11,777 nt of DNA, taken from contig URWR01000034.1 in NCBI GenBank assembly GCA_900551595.1, positions 1 through 11,777 on the forward strand, written 5' to 3'. Shown piece after piece: positions 1 through 5,766 of this stretch. This stretch comes from an uncultured Coriobacteriaceae bacterium. GTDB lineage: Bacteria; Actinomycetota; Coriobacteriia; Coriobacteriales; Atopobiaceae. Made by a program: the position numbers and the translations under genes. The notes beneath the pieces are model-generated. The model saw nothing but the letters and a program-made list of their open reading frames with translations, was not told the origin of the DNA and ran no database searches. Every line of letters starts with the position of its first letter. Position 1 is the first letter of the stretch.

Positions 1-1
1 A

Positions 2-130
2 GACCCTCAGCGCCGTCACGATGCTTATGAAAAAGCACTTGACCAGATGCTTTATCTTACCAATGAGCTTCGCGATGAGCTCATAAAGCGATCGATCACT
101 AACAGGGGAGACGGCATTCATATTAGTTAG
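2..130 (+). CDS. C-terminal fragment of an unrecognised protein (5' truncated)
   Basis: An open frame enters from the left edge and stops at TAG 128-130, giving 42 residues that begin DPQRRHDAYEKALDQ and end GDGIHIS. The segment is rich in charged residues (many Asp, Glu, Lys and Arg) and looks helical up to about residue 30, with a short polar tail. I see no catalytic motif and do not recognise the family. That it is coding is inferred from its direction, which matches the downstream apt gene, and from the sensible amino-acid composition. The gap to the apt start is 64 bases, so it could belong to the same transcript. The rest of the gene is outside the window. Confidence 0.5.
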   Translation, partial: DPQRRHDAYEKALDQMLYLTNELRDELIKRSITNRGDGIHIS

Positions 131-194
131 AAACGGTACTATTACGGTAAAACTATCCTTGCTTTTTTGAGGTTTAATGGGAAGGGGAGAAGGC

Positions 195-728
195 GTGTCC
201 AGTTTCGATCTTGAGAGTCTCATCGTAGATATTCCCGACTATCCTGAGCCCGGAGTTGTATTCAAAGACATTACACCGCTTTTATCTGATCCACGTGGCC
301 TTGCTTCTGCTGTCGATCAGATCGCAGATCACTTCATGGGCCATTCCATTACGAAAGTTATTGGTGCTGAAGCGCGTGGTTTTCTCATTGGTGCTCCCGT
401 AGCCTATCGTCTTGGAGCAGGTTTTGTACCCGCCCGTAAGCCTGGTAAGCTTCCTCGCACTACTTACTCAGAAGCCTATTCGCTTGAGTATGGTACCGAT
501 AGTTTGGAAATCCACCAGGACGCTCTTGGTCCCGATGACCATGTTCTGATAGTCGATGACTTAGTCGCAACTGGTGGTACCTGCGTTGCAAGCGCTAAAT
601 TAGCCGAGAAAGCAGGAGCTACGGTAGAAGGCTTTGGTTTTATATTGGAGCTTGCTTTCTTAAAGCCACGGGATACCATCGCTCGCGCAAGTTCTGCTGA
701 TGTATTTTCACTTGTAACCGTTGATTAG
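195..728 (+). CDS. apt: Adenine phosphoribosyltransferase
   Basis: Cytoplasmic purine-salvage enzyme that joins adenine and PRPP to give AMP and pyrophosphate. The 177-residue product has the family's usual length. Visible landmarks are the N-terminal DYPEPGVVFKDITPLL block (residues 15-30), the ARGF element (60-63), the flexible RKPGKLP loop (81-87) and the PRPP-binding loop VLIVDDLVATGGT (117-129), whose paired Asp121 and Asp122 are typical of type I phosphoribosyltransferases. I chose the GTG at 195 because the purine-rich AAGGGGAG at 182-189 sits five bases upstream. An in-frame ATG at 177 would add six residues (MGRGEG) and place that ribosome-binding site inside the gene. The stop overlaps the start of the ClC gene by 8 bases, so the two are probably co-transcribed. 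Function is near certain; only the start is open. Confidence 0.96.
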   Translation: MSSFDLESLIVDIPDYPEPGVVFKDITPLLSDPRGLASAVDQIADHFMGHSITKVIGAEARGFLIGAPVAYRLGAGFVPARKPGKLPRTTYSEAYSLEYGTDSLEIHQDALGPDDHVLIVDDLVATGGTCVASAKLAEKAGATVEGFGFILELAFLKPRDTIARASSADVFSLVTVD

Positions 729-2352
729 CTTAAGGAAACATACCTCTCATCAGAAACACACCTCTCTTGAGAATGAGCTTTCGCATCGTCATCGCATCTG
801 GCTTGTTTGCATCGGAGCTGCTACGGGTCTTGTTGCTGGTTTAGCCGTTACGCTTTATCGGCTTGCCCTCGCACAAGCGGAGCAGCTCATGCGCTCTTTT
901 ACTACAGAGCTTGGTAAAAGCGCCCTAGGAATTCTTATCTGGTTTGTTGTACTGGCGCTTATCTTACTTGTCGTTGGTTTTCTTATTCATAAAGTTCCTC
1001 TCACAGCAGGGTCTGGTATCCCTCAAGTAGAAGCCGAAGTAGCAGGAACCATACAGGCGCCTTGGCTGCGTATACTTCCTACCAAATTTGTGGAGGGTGT
1101 TCTCTGCTCATTTGGAGGTTTATCCCTCGGCCGCGAGGGTCCTTCTATACAGATTGGCGGAATGGCTGCAAAGCTTGTCTCCAAACTTACTCGCACAAAT
1201 CGGGGAGAAGAACGGATTCTTATTACGTGTGGCGCAGCATCTGGCATGGCCGCCGCTTTTCATGCCCCTTTTACTGGCGTGATGTTTGCTCTTGAAGAGA
1301 TTCATAAGGTTTTCTCGGCGCCCGTTATTGTGTCTGTCATGGTTGCGTCAGTCATGGCTGACCTGCTTTCGAGCATACTTATGGGTGACCACTTGGTGCT
1401 CTCACTTACATTTATTGCCGATCTGCCACCATCTGCCTATATATCTGTAGCAATACTAGGTGTTATCGCAGGCTTACTTGGAGCCTTACACAATGCTGGT
1501 ATGTTCAAGATGCAGCATCTGTTTAATCGAATTACCTGCGTAAAACCATATGCAAAACTCATTCCAGCCTTTCTGATGTCTGGAATCGCAGCCTTTACCA
1601 TACCTCAGCTGCTCTGTGGCGGAGATGCCATCATACAGCTCCTAGAAAGAGGGTATGTCACTCCGATTAATGTATTAGTCGTACTGCTTATCGGAAAATA
1701 TCTTCTAACAGCCATATGCTTTGGGTCAGGAGCTCCAGGAGGCACGTTGCTTCCATTAGTAGTAATGGGGGCTCTCATAGGGAGTATTTATGGCATCTGC
1801 GTAACAGATGTCACGGCAATACCTTCAGTTTATGTTGTTAACTACACGGTACTTGGAGTAGCAAGCTTATTTGCAGGTGTTGTAAGAGCTCCTATAACTG
1901 GCATCGTGCTTGCCTTTGAACTCACAGGCTCACTCGATTCGCTGTTAGCAGCTTCGCTTGTCTCGATAATCGCATACGTAACATCAGACCTTATAGGCGT
2001 AGATGCCTTCTATGAGCATCTGCTTGGAAGAATTGATATCTCAGAGTCCAACCAGACGGAGAAGAATCTAGAAGAAGATGAACAGCGGGGAGTCTTTCAT
2101 AGACATGTAGTTGGAGCAGGAAGTAAGGCCGAAGGAAGGCTTATCAAAGAACTTGTCTTACCAGAGCATATGCTCATTGTCATGATCACACGCTCTGGTA
2201 AAGAACTGGTTCCACAAGGAAGCACACGCCTCAAAGCACTCGATCAGCTTCTTGTACTAGAAGATGCAGAGTTCGAGATAGAGCAAGAACAGATGCTTAA
2301 AGAAATCTGTATGCCGTCGCTAGAAGAAACAAGCTCCGTAACGCCAACATAG
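721..2352 (+). CDS. clcA: ClC-family H+/Cl- antiporter with C-terminal RCK_C (TrkA-C) domain
   Basis: Integral membrane chloride transporter of 543 residues. The three ClC signature blocks are present: GSGIPQ (97-102, with the ion-coordinating serine), GREGPS (137-142, where Glu139 is the external gating glutamate) and GSGAPGG (335-341). Glu192 and Glu193 in FALEE lie where the E. coli exchanger has its internal proton glutamate, so proton-coupled exchange is more likely than a passive channel. After the last membrane helix (about residue 430), residues 455-525 form a soluble RCK_C-like domain that may bind a regulatory ligand. The start is TTG at 721, the only start-type codon after an in-frame TAA at 715-717. 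It has no clear ribosome-binding site, so translational coupling to apt through the 8-base overlap is likely. The next in-frame ATG, near 890, would remove the first membrane helix. Confidence 0.93.
   Translation: MISLRKHTSHQKHTSLENELSHRHRIWLVCIGAATGLVAGLAVTLYRLALAQAEQLMRSFTTELGKSALGILIWFVVLALILLVVGFLIHKVPLTAGSGIPQVEAEVAGTIQAPWLRILPTKFVEGVLCSFGGLSLGREGPSIQIGGMAAKLVSKLTRTNRGEERILITCGAASGMAAAFHAPFTGVMFALEEIHKVFSAPVIVSVMVASVMADLLSSILMGDHLVLSLTFIADLPPSAYISVAILGVIAGLLGALHNAGMFKMQHLFNRITCVKPYAKLIPAFLMSGIAAFTIPQLLCGGDAIIQLLERGYVTPINVLVVLLIGKYLLTAICFGSGAPGGTLLPLVVMGALIGSIYGICVTDVTAIPSVYVVNYTVLGVASLFAGVVRAPITGIVLAFELTGSLDSLLAASLVSIIAYVTSDLIGVDAFYEHLLGRIDISESNQTEKNLEEDEQRGVFHRHVVGAGSKAEGRLIKELVLPEHMLIVMITRSGKELVPQGSTRLKALDQLLVLEDAEFEIEQEQMLKEICMPSLEETSSVTPT
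736..771 (+). repeat. Two-copy 18-bp tandem repeat in the 5' end of the ClC gene
   Basis: Bases 736-753 and 754-771 match at 15 of 18 positions. In frame they encode KHTSHQ followed by KHTSLE, just before the first membrane helix. This looks like a small in-frame duplication in the cytosolic N-terminal tail; nothing suggests a role. Confidence 0.55.
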
Positions 2353-2470
2353 ATACTAATTCCTTCTATAGCTCTACTTTACATAAGATATATTATCGCA
2401 GTTTTATATAGATCTACAGCTACTTACAAGAGACAGCCAAGAATAATCGCGCAAGACGTGGATAAGCTGA
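2353..2470. other. Convergent intergenic spacer, AT-rich, no clear terminator
   Basis: This 118-base spacer separates the 3' ends of the ClC gene (+) and trxB (-). It is AT-rich with short palindromes (CTATAG, AGATCT). I found no GC-rich stem followed by a T-run in either direction. The best stem at the edge is GGATA/TATCC (2460-2464 with 2472-2476, 7-base loop), which is too weak to call an intrinsic terminator. Confidence 0.5.
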
Positions 2471-3421
2471 CTATCCTGCGATTGGCTGCCCGAGATAGCC
2501 TGCCACAGATGTTGCTGCCACCGCACCATCAGATGCCGCAGTAATAATTTGTCGCAATACCTTTGAACGAACATCTCCCGCACAATATAAACCAGGTGTC
2601 CTTGTGGCCATATATTCATCGGTAATAACCGCGCCAGTTTGATCGAGTTCAGCAAATTCTTTAATGAGTTCAGATGACGGTAGCTGGCCCACAAATACAA
2701 ACACACCGAACGAGCCTGGATCTCCTGATATACATGTAATCTCATCGGTATCCTCATTATGAAGATAGAGTTTAGTGAGAAGATCCTCCCCTTCTACCTT
2801 AGAGATAGTTGTCCGAAAATGGACAAATACCTTTTCATTTTGCTGAAGCTGATCAACCAGTGCAGCTTGAGCACGCAAGTGATCCTTACGAATAATCATG
2901 TGGACTTCACTTGCAAACCTTGTAAGAAAAAGTGCTTCTTCGGCGGCAGAATTACCTCCCCCTACCACATAAACGGGTTTATTGCGATAAAACATTCCAT
3001 CGCAGGTCGCACAATATGAAATTCCACGCCCAATGAAATCTTCTTCACCTTCAAAGCCGGCTTTTCGAGGCGTGGAACCACTCGCCAAAATAACAGCCTT
3101 AGCGTTGTATGAAGTTCCTCCATTGCAACTAATAATGAAATTGTTATCACATGTAGAAGAAATAGAAGACACCTGCGCTGAGTGGATAGTAACGCCCAAA
3201 TCCTTAGCTTGATTTTCCATCGCCTGAATGAGTTCATAGCCACTGGTAGATGGAACTCCTGGATAATTATCAACTTCTGATGTTAAGAGAACCTGCCCAC
3301 CAGGAGATGTCTGCTCTAAAACAACCGTGGTTAAGAGCGCACGAGAAGCATAAATTGCTGCCGAAATTCCTGCAGGACCAGCACCAATAATTACAAGGTC
3401 ATAAAGGGTAGATTCAGACAT
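2471..3421 (-). CDS. trxB: Thioredoxin-disulfide reductase
   Basis: Flavoenzyme that passes electrons from NADPH through FAD and a redox-active disulfide to thioredoxin, which in turn reduces ribonucleotide reductase and other proteins. At 316 residues it matches the low-molecular-weight bacterial type. Visible are the FAD-binding GAGPAG (13-18), the redox pair CATC (Cys137 and Cys140), the NADPH-domain glycine motif GGGNSA (154-159) and the second FAD motif GDVR (282-285). The usual HRR..R signature for the NADPH 2'-phosphate reads IRKDHLRA (177-184): the first His is Ile, but basic residues remain, so NADPH use is still likely. The ATG start lies 21 bases after the dut stop, so it is probably the last gene of an nrdR-dut-trxB operon. 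That fits supplying reductant for dNTP synthesis. Confidence 0.96.
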   Translation of the reverse strand: MSESTLYDLVIIGAGPAGISAAIYASRALLTTVVLEQTSPGGQVLLTSEVDNYPGVPSTSGYELIQAMENQAKDLGVTIHSAQVSSISSTCDNNFIISCNGGTSYNAKAVILASGSTPRKAGFEGEEDFIGRGISYCATCDGMFYRNKPVYVVGGGNSAAEEALFLTRFASEVHMIIRKDHLRAQAALVDQLQQNEKVFVHFRTTISKVEGEDLLTKLYLHNEDTDEITCISGDPGSFGVFVFVGQLPSSELIKEFAELDQTGAVITDEYMATRTPGLYCAGDVRSKVLRQIITAASDGAVAATSVAGYLGQPIAG

Positions 3422-3442
3422 ACAATCACTCAGCCAATCATT

Positions 3443-3889
3443 TTAAACGCCACTTGAGCCAAATCCACCGGCACCTCTATCGGTTTCATCCAGCTCGTCA
3501 ACCTCAATCAAATTAACAATAGGAACACGCTGTATAACAAGTTGAGCAATACGTTCTCCACGTTCGATATGAATGGGCTTCTCGTTATCGAGATTTACTG
3601 CACATACCTTCAACTCGCCACGATAATGCGAATCGATAAGGCCGGGAGTATTAGCCATAGAGAGACCTTCACGTAAAGCCAGGCCGCTGCGAGGTTGAAC
3701 AAAACCGGCATATCCCTCAGGAATTGCAACCGCCAAACCTGTAGCGATAAGTCGGCGCTCATGGGGTGCAAGAACAAGGTCTTCATTAGAACGCAAGTCG
3801 AGACCTGCATCGCCTGTATACGCATAGGTCGGCAACTCAACAGATGGATCAAGTCGTTTAATAGGAACGGAAATGGTCTCATCAATCAT
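3443..3889 (-). CDS. dut: dUTP diphosphatase (trimeric dUTPase)
   Basis: Hydrolyses dUTP to dUMP and pyrophosphate. This keeps uracil out of DNA and feeds thymidylate synthesis. All five motifs of the homotrimeric family appear in order in 148 residues: AGLDLRS (28-34), PRSGLA (66-71), NTPGLIDSHYRGELKV (80-95, with the catalytic Asp86), ERGERIAQLVI (109-119) and the flexible C-terminal RGAGGFGSSG (138-147) that closes over the substrate. The ATG (3889-3887) overlaps the TGA of nrdR (3888-3886) as ATGA, so the two are translationally coupled. A GGAG about nine bases upstream supplies the ribosome-binding site. A complete and unremarkable dUTPase. Confidence 0.97.
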   Translation of the reverse strand: MIDETISVPIKRLDPSVELPTYAYTGDAGLDLRSNEDLVLAPHERRLIATGLAVAIPEGYAGFVQPRSGLALREGLSMANTPGLIDSHYRGELKVCAVNLDNEKPIHIERGERIAQLVIQRVPIVNLIEVDELDETDRGAGGFGSSGV

Positions 3890-4335
3890 TGTGAAAGGCT
3901 CCTCAATTCCTCACTAAACTCATCAAGATCTTTGAAATCTCGATATACCGAAGCAAAACGAACATACGCAACCTTGTCTACGTCTATAAGGCGTTTTAGC
4001 ACAAGGTTTCCGATTTCAGAAGAAGGGACTTCAGATACACCGTTGTCGCGCAATTCTGACTCAATATCATCAATCAATGCATCGAGTTGGGCGATTGGAA
4101 CCTGACGCTTTGCGGTAGCAGTAAGCAATCCACGCATCAACTTCTGGTGATCAAACGGTTCTTTTGTGCCATCTTTTTTAAGAACCATTAATGGTGTTTC
4201 TTCTTTACGTTCATACGTAGTAAAACGATAGCCACATGCAATACATTCTCGACGGCGTCGGATGGCATCATTGCTATCGGACGGACGTGAGTCTACAACT
4301 TTAGACTCCTCGCAACCACATTTAGGACAGCGCAT
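3886..4335 (-). CDS. nrdR: Transcriptional repressor NrdR (zinc ribbon plus ATP-cone)
   Basis: Nucleotide-sensing repressor of ribonucleotide reductase genes. In characterised NrdR proteins the ATP-cone binds ATP or dATP and changes oligomeric state and DNA binding. The 149-residue product starts MRCPKCG, with zinc ligands Cys3, Cys6, Cys31 and Cys34, followed by an Arg-rich stretch (IRRRREC) and the ATP-cone at roughly 48-138. I chose the ATG at 4335 because the conserved N-terminus begins there and AAGGGAG lies a few bases upstream. A longer frame back to 4365 would add ten unconserved residues. The same ribosome-binding site is embedded in an inverted repeat (4341-4370). The gene lies downstream of the LysM gene, as in Mycobacterium, and overlaps dut. 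Confidence 0.96.
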   Translation of the reverse strand: MRCPKCGCEESKVVDSRPSDSNDAIRRRRECIACGYRFTTYERKEETPLMVLKKDGTKEPFDHQKLMRGLLTATAKRQVPIAQLDALIDDIESELRDNGVSEVPSSEIGNLVLKRLIDVDKVAYVRFASVYRDFKDLDEFSEELRSLSQ

Positions 4336-4340
4336 GCAGT

Positions 4341-4370
4341 CTCCCTTGTAAAATGCTGTATACAAAGGAG
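4341..4370 (-). promoter_or_regulatory. 10-bp inverted repeat covering the nrdR ribosome-binding site
   Basis: On the - strand, CTCCTTTGTA is followed by a 10-base loop and TACAAGGGAG. As RNA all ten pairs can form, one being G-U, and the 3' arm contains the Shine-Dalgarno AAGGGAG of nrdR. The arms are 20 bp apart centre to centre, so a DNA operator for a dimeric repressor is an equal possibility. A possible -10 (TATGAT, - strand 4379-4374) lies immediately upstream, with no good -35. The stem has no T-run after it and precedes a start codon, so it is not a terminator. The structure is seen directly; the role is inferred. Confidence 0.5.
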
Positions 4371-4425
4371 CCTATCATAAAAACAAAGCCCAAATGATTA
4401 GACCAATAACTATATTGCCAAAGAG

Positions 4426-4890
4426 CTAAGAAGCGGGAACAGAGAGCTGCTGTCCAGACGAAAGCATGGAAGAAGAAAGCTCATTTTCCTGTGTAATGAA
4501 TTCAACAACTTCAGCAGTAGAACAACCATTTACGGGATGATTTTCTGCAATGGACCAGATGGATTCTCCTGGCATTACCGTAACAATCTCAGTAGAAATA
4601 TCTGTAAAGGAAGAAGTTTTCCGAGCCATAGCAGAAGCATCAGAAAGAAACGCTATGCCCACAAGCGCAAGCACCATAGAACAAATGACAAGGATCGTAA
4701 TGAGTGTGTTCTTGTTCTGAACGTGAGAATGATGACAATACACGTGTGATCGATCATTACGAATATTTACATCGTCAACATTCTTGTAATGAGCTTGCCC
4801 GCCTTCAAGGACACGAAAATGAACTGGTTTGATATCAAGAGCTGAAGATCCCTCAGAAAAAAATTGAATGTTGTTCCCGCGAATATCCAT
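4426..4890 (-). CDS. Small LysM-domain membrane protein, candidate SOS cell-division inhibitor (YneA/DivS/Rv2719c-like)
   Basis: A 154-residue protein with a polar cytosolic N-terminus (1-60), one hydrophobic helix (about 61-83, NTLITILVIC then SMVLALVGIA) and an extracytoplasmic C-terminal LysM-like domain (about 103-152) running from the VMPGESIWSIAEN block to GQQLSVP. LysM domains bind peptidoglycan. The start is the ATG at 4890, with a near-perfect GGGAGG five bases upstream; a longer frame to 4956 lacks such a site. It is divergent from lexA behind LexA-box-like sites. This is the arrangement of B. subtilis yneA, corynebacterial divS and M. tuberculosis Rv2719c, whose products delay division or act on the wall during DNA damage. 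That function is inferred from position and architecture, because sequence similarity in this family is low. Downstream, 90 bases separate it from nrdR. Confidence 0.85.
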   Translation of the reverse strand: MDIRGNNIQFFSEGSSALDIKPVHFRVLEGGQAHYKNVDDVNIRNDRSHVYCHHSHVQNKNTLITILVICSMVLALVGIAFLSDASAMARKTSSFTDISTEIVTVMPGESIWSIAENHPVNGCSTAEVVEFITQENELSSSMLSSGQQLSVPAS

Positions 4891-4953
4891 GTCTTCCTCC
4901 CTTCGATAACTTGCAGACTTTATATACAGCAGTGCTCGGACATAAAATGTATG

Positions 4954-4967
4954 CAAACAAATGTTCT
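4954..4967. promoter_or_regulatory. LexA-box-like site 1
   Basis: CAAACAAATGTTCT matches the CGAAC-N4-GTTCG core with two outer mismatches. It sits near the predicted transcription start of the LysM gene, downstream of its -10 (4974-4979), where a bound repressor would block initiation. It is the weakest of the three sites. Confidence 0.6.
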
Positions 4968-4973
4968 GTGATT

Positions 4974-5002
4974 AGTATCGTTCGTACATCTGTTCGTGTC
5001 AA
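4974..5002 (-). promoter_or_regulatory. Predicted promoter of the LysM gene
   Basis: On the - strand a perfect -35 TTGACA (5002-4997) and a -10 GATACT (4979-4974, four of six matches) are separated by exactly 17 bases. That spacer is almost entirely filled by LexA-box-like site 2, which is the expected layout for a tightly SOS-repressed promoter. It predicts a leader of about 75 bases before the ATG at 4890. Confidence 0.65.
4983..4996. promoter_or_regulatory. LexA-box-like site 2 (in the LysM promoter spacer)
   Basis: CGTACATCTGTTCG fits the CGAAC-N4-GTTCG palindrome with a single mismatch (T for A at 4985). On the - strand it reads CGAACAGATGTACG, close to the Gram-positive LexA consensus CGAACRNRYGTTYC. 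It lies between the -35 and -10 of the LysM promoter. Confidence 0.8.
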
Positions 5003-5009
5003 GTATAAA

Positions 5010-5023
5010 CGAACAGATGTTTG
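5010..5023. promoter_or_regulatory. LexA-box-like site 3 (at the lexA -35)
   Basis: CGAACAGATGTTTG agrees with the Gram-positive consensus CGAACRNRYGTTYC at 13 of 14 positions. It overlaps the predicted lexA -35 (5021-5026), implying autorepression. The left part of this site and site 2 form a perfect 12-bp inverted repeat (4986-4997 with 5009-5020, 11-bp spacer). Confidence 0.82.
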
Positions 5024-5049
5024 CAACGAAATTAGAACGGCTGTATCAT
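5021..5049 (+). promoter_or_regulatory. Predicted lexA promoter
   Basis: The -35-like TTGCAA (5021-5026, four of six matches) and -10 TATCAT (5044-5049, five of six) are 17 bases apart. The start would be near 5056, giving a leader of about 20 bases with the ribosome-binding site AAAGGGGG (5063-5070) before the ATG at 5075. The -35 overlaps LexA-box-like site 3. Confidence 0.55.
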
Positions 5050-5074
5050 ATTTCTTAGATTGAAAGGGGGCAGT

Positions 5075-5737
5075 ATGTCTCAACGTAAGCTCAGTTCACG
5101 TCAGCGTGAAATTTATGATTATATCTGCACATATACAAAAACCCATGGTTTTCCTCCCTCTGTTCGGGAGATTGGAAAAGCGGTAGGACTTGCCTCCCCT
5201 TCCACGGTTCATATGCATCTTAAATATCTTGAAGACAACGGTTACATCCATCGAGATTCTAATAAGCCACGCGCCATCGAGGTTGTTTCAGAGCGTCAAG
5301 AACGTTCTGAAGAAAGCTCTGGTCCAAAACTCGCTAATGTTTCCATTGATGTAGATGCCAATCTCATTACGCTGCCGGTAGTTGGTCGTGTTGCCGCTGG
5401 TCAACCTATTTTGGCTGAGCAAAATATTGAAGAGAATCTCTCTCTTCCAACAAGTATTGTGGGCGATTACAGTTCCTTTATTCTCCGTGTTCGCGGGGAC
5501 TCAATGATTAACGCAGGCATCTTTGATGGCGATTACATTGTCGTTAAAGAACAAAAAGACGCACACAATGGAGAAATCGTTGTAGCTCTTATTGATGATT
5601 CAGCTACCGTAAAAACGTTTTATCGTGAGCGCTACCGTGTTCGTCTGCAGCCTGAAAATGACACAATGGAGCCAATTTATGTGAAGGATCCTATTATCCT
5701 GGGGCGCGTTACTGCTCTCATTAGATCCATCTCTTAA
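5075..5737 (+). CDS. lexA: SOS repressor LexA (self-cleaving)
   Basis: Represses DNA-damage genes and is inactivated when RecA filaments trigger its autocleavage. The 220-residue product has the LexA winged helix-turn-helix (about 1-70, with the block PPSVREIGKAVGLASPSTVH as recognition region) and an S24 peptidase domain. The cleavage site VAAGQP places the cut between Ala108 and Gly109. The catalytic Ser143 is in GDSM and the general-base Lys180 in ATVKTF. I chose the ATG at 5075 for its strong AAAGGGGG site four bases upstream and the conserved beginning; an in-frame ATG at 5060 lies upstream of that site. It is divergent from the LysM gene and probably autorepressed through site 3. A DUF1624-type gene follows within 30 bases on the same strand. 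Confidence 0.97.
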   Translation: MSQRKLSSRQREIYDYICTYTKTHGFPPSVREIGKAVGLASPSTVHMHLKYLEDNGYIHRDSNKPRAIEVVSERQERSEESSGPKLANVSIDVDANLITLPVVGRVAAGQPILAEQNIEENLSLPTSIVGDYSSFILRVRGDSMINAGIFDGDYIVVKEQKDAHNGEIVVALIDDSATVKTFYRERYRVRLQPENDTMEPIYVKDPIILGRVTALIRSIS

Positions 5738-5766
5738 TTTGTCACATTGGTTTTATGGTGTTACTC

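Noticed and set aside
721..2352. ClC protein as a fluoride-specific CLC-F transporter
   Set aside because: It has the GSGIP serine motif, the GREGP gating glutamate and an internal glutamate pair as in Cl-/H+ exchangers, and there is no fluoride-riboswitch-like leader.
2460..2476. GGATA/TATCC hairpin at the trxB 3' end as a terminator
   Set aside because: The 5-bp stem with a 7-base loop has no following T-run and would form too weakly; part of it is inside the trxB coding end.
2404..2757. Open frame of 117 codons on - within the trxB region
   Set aside because: It overlaps trxB in another frame, has no ribosome-binding site or recognisable motif, and trxB has complete catalytic motifs over the same bases.
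4341..4370. Inverted repeat read as an intrinsic terminator of the LysM gene
   Set aside because: The stem is only moderately GC-rich, is not followed by a T-run in the - direction, and ends at the nrdR ribosome-binding site.
5034..5047. Fourth LexA-like site (AGAAC-N4-GTATC)
   Set aside because: The left half matches, but the right half keeps only GT of GTTCG, which is too poor to count.
4853..5083. Open frame on - crossing the lexA/LysM control region
   Set aside because: It spans both predicted promoters and all three LexA-box-like sites and overlaps the starts of two well-supported genes.
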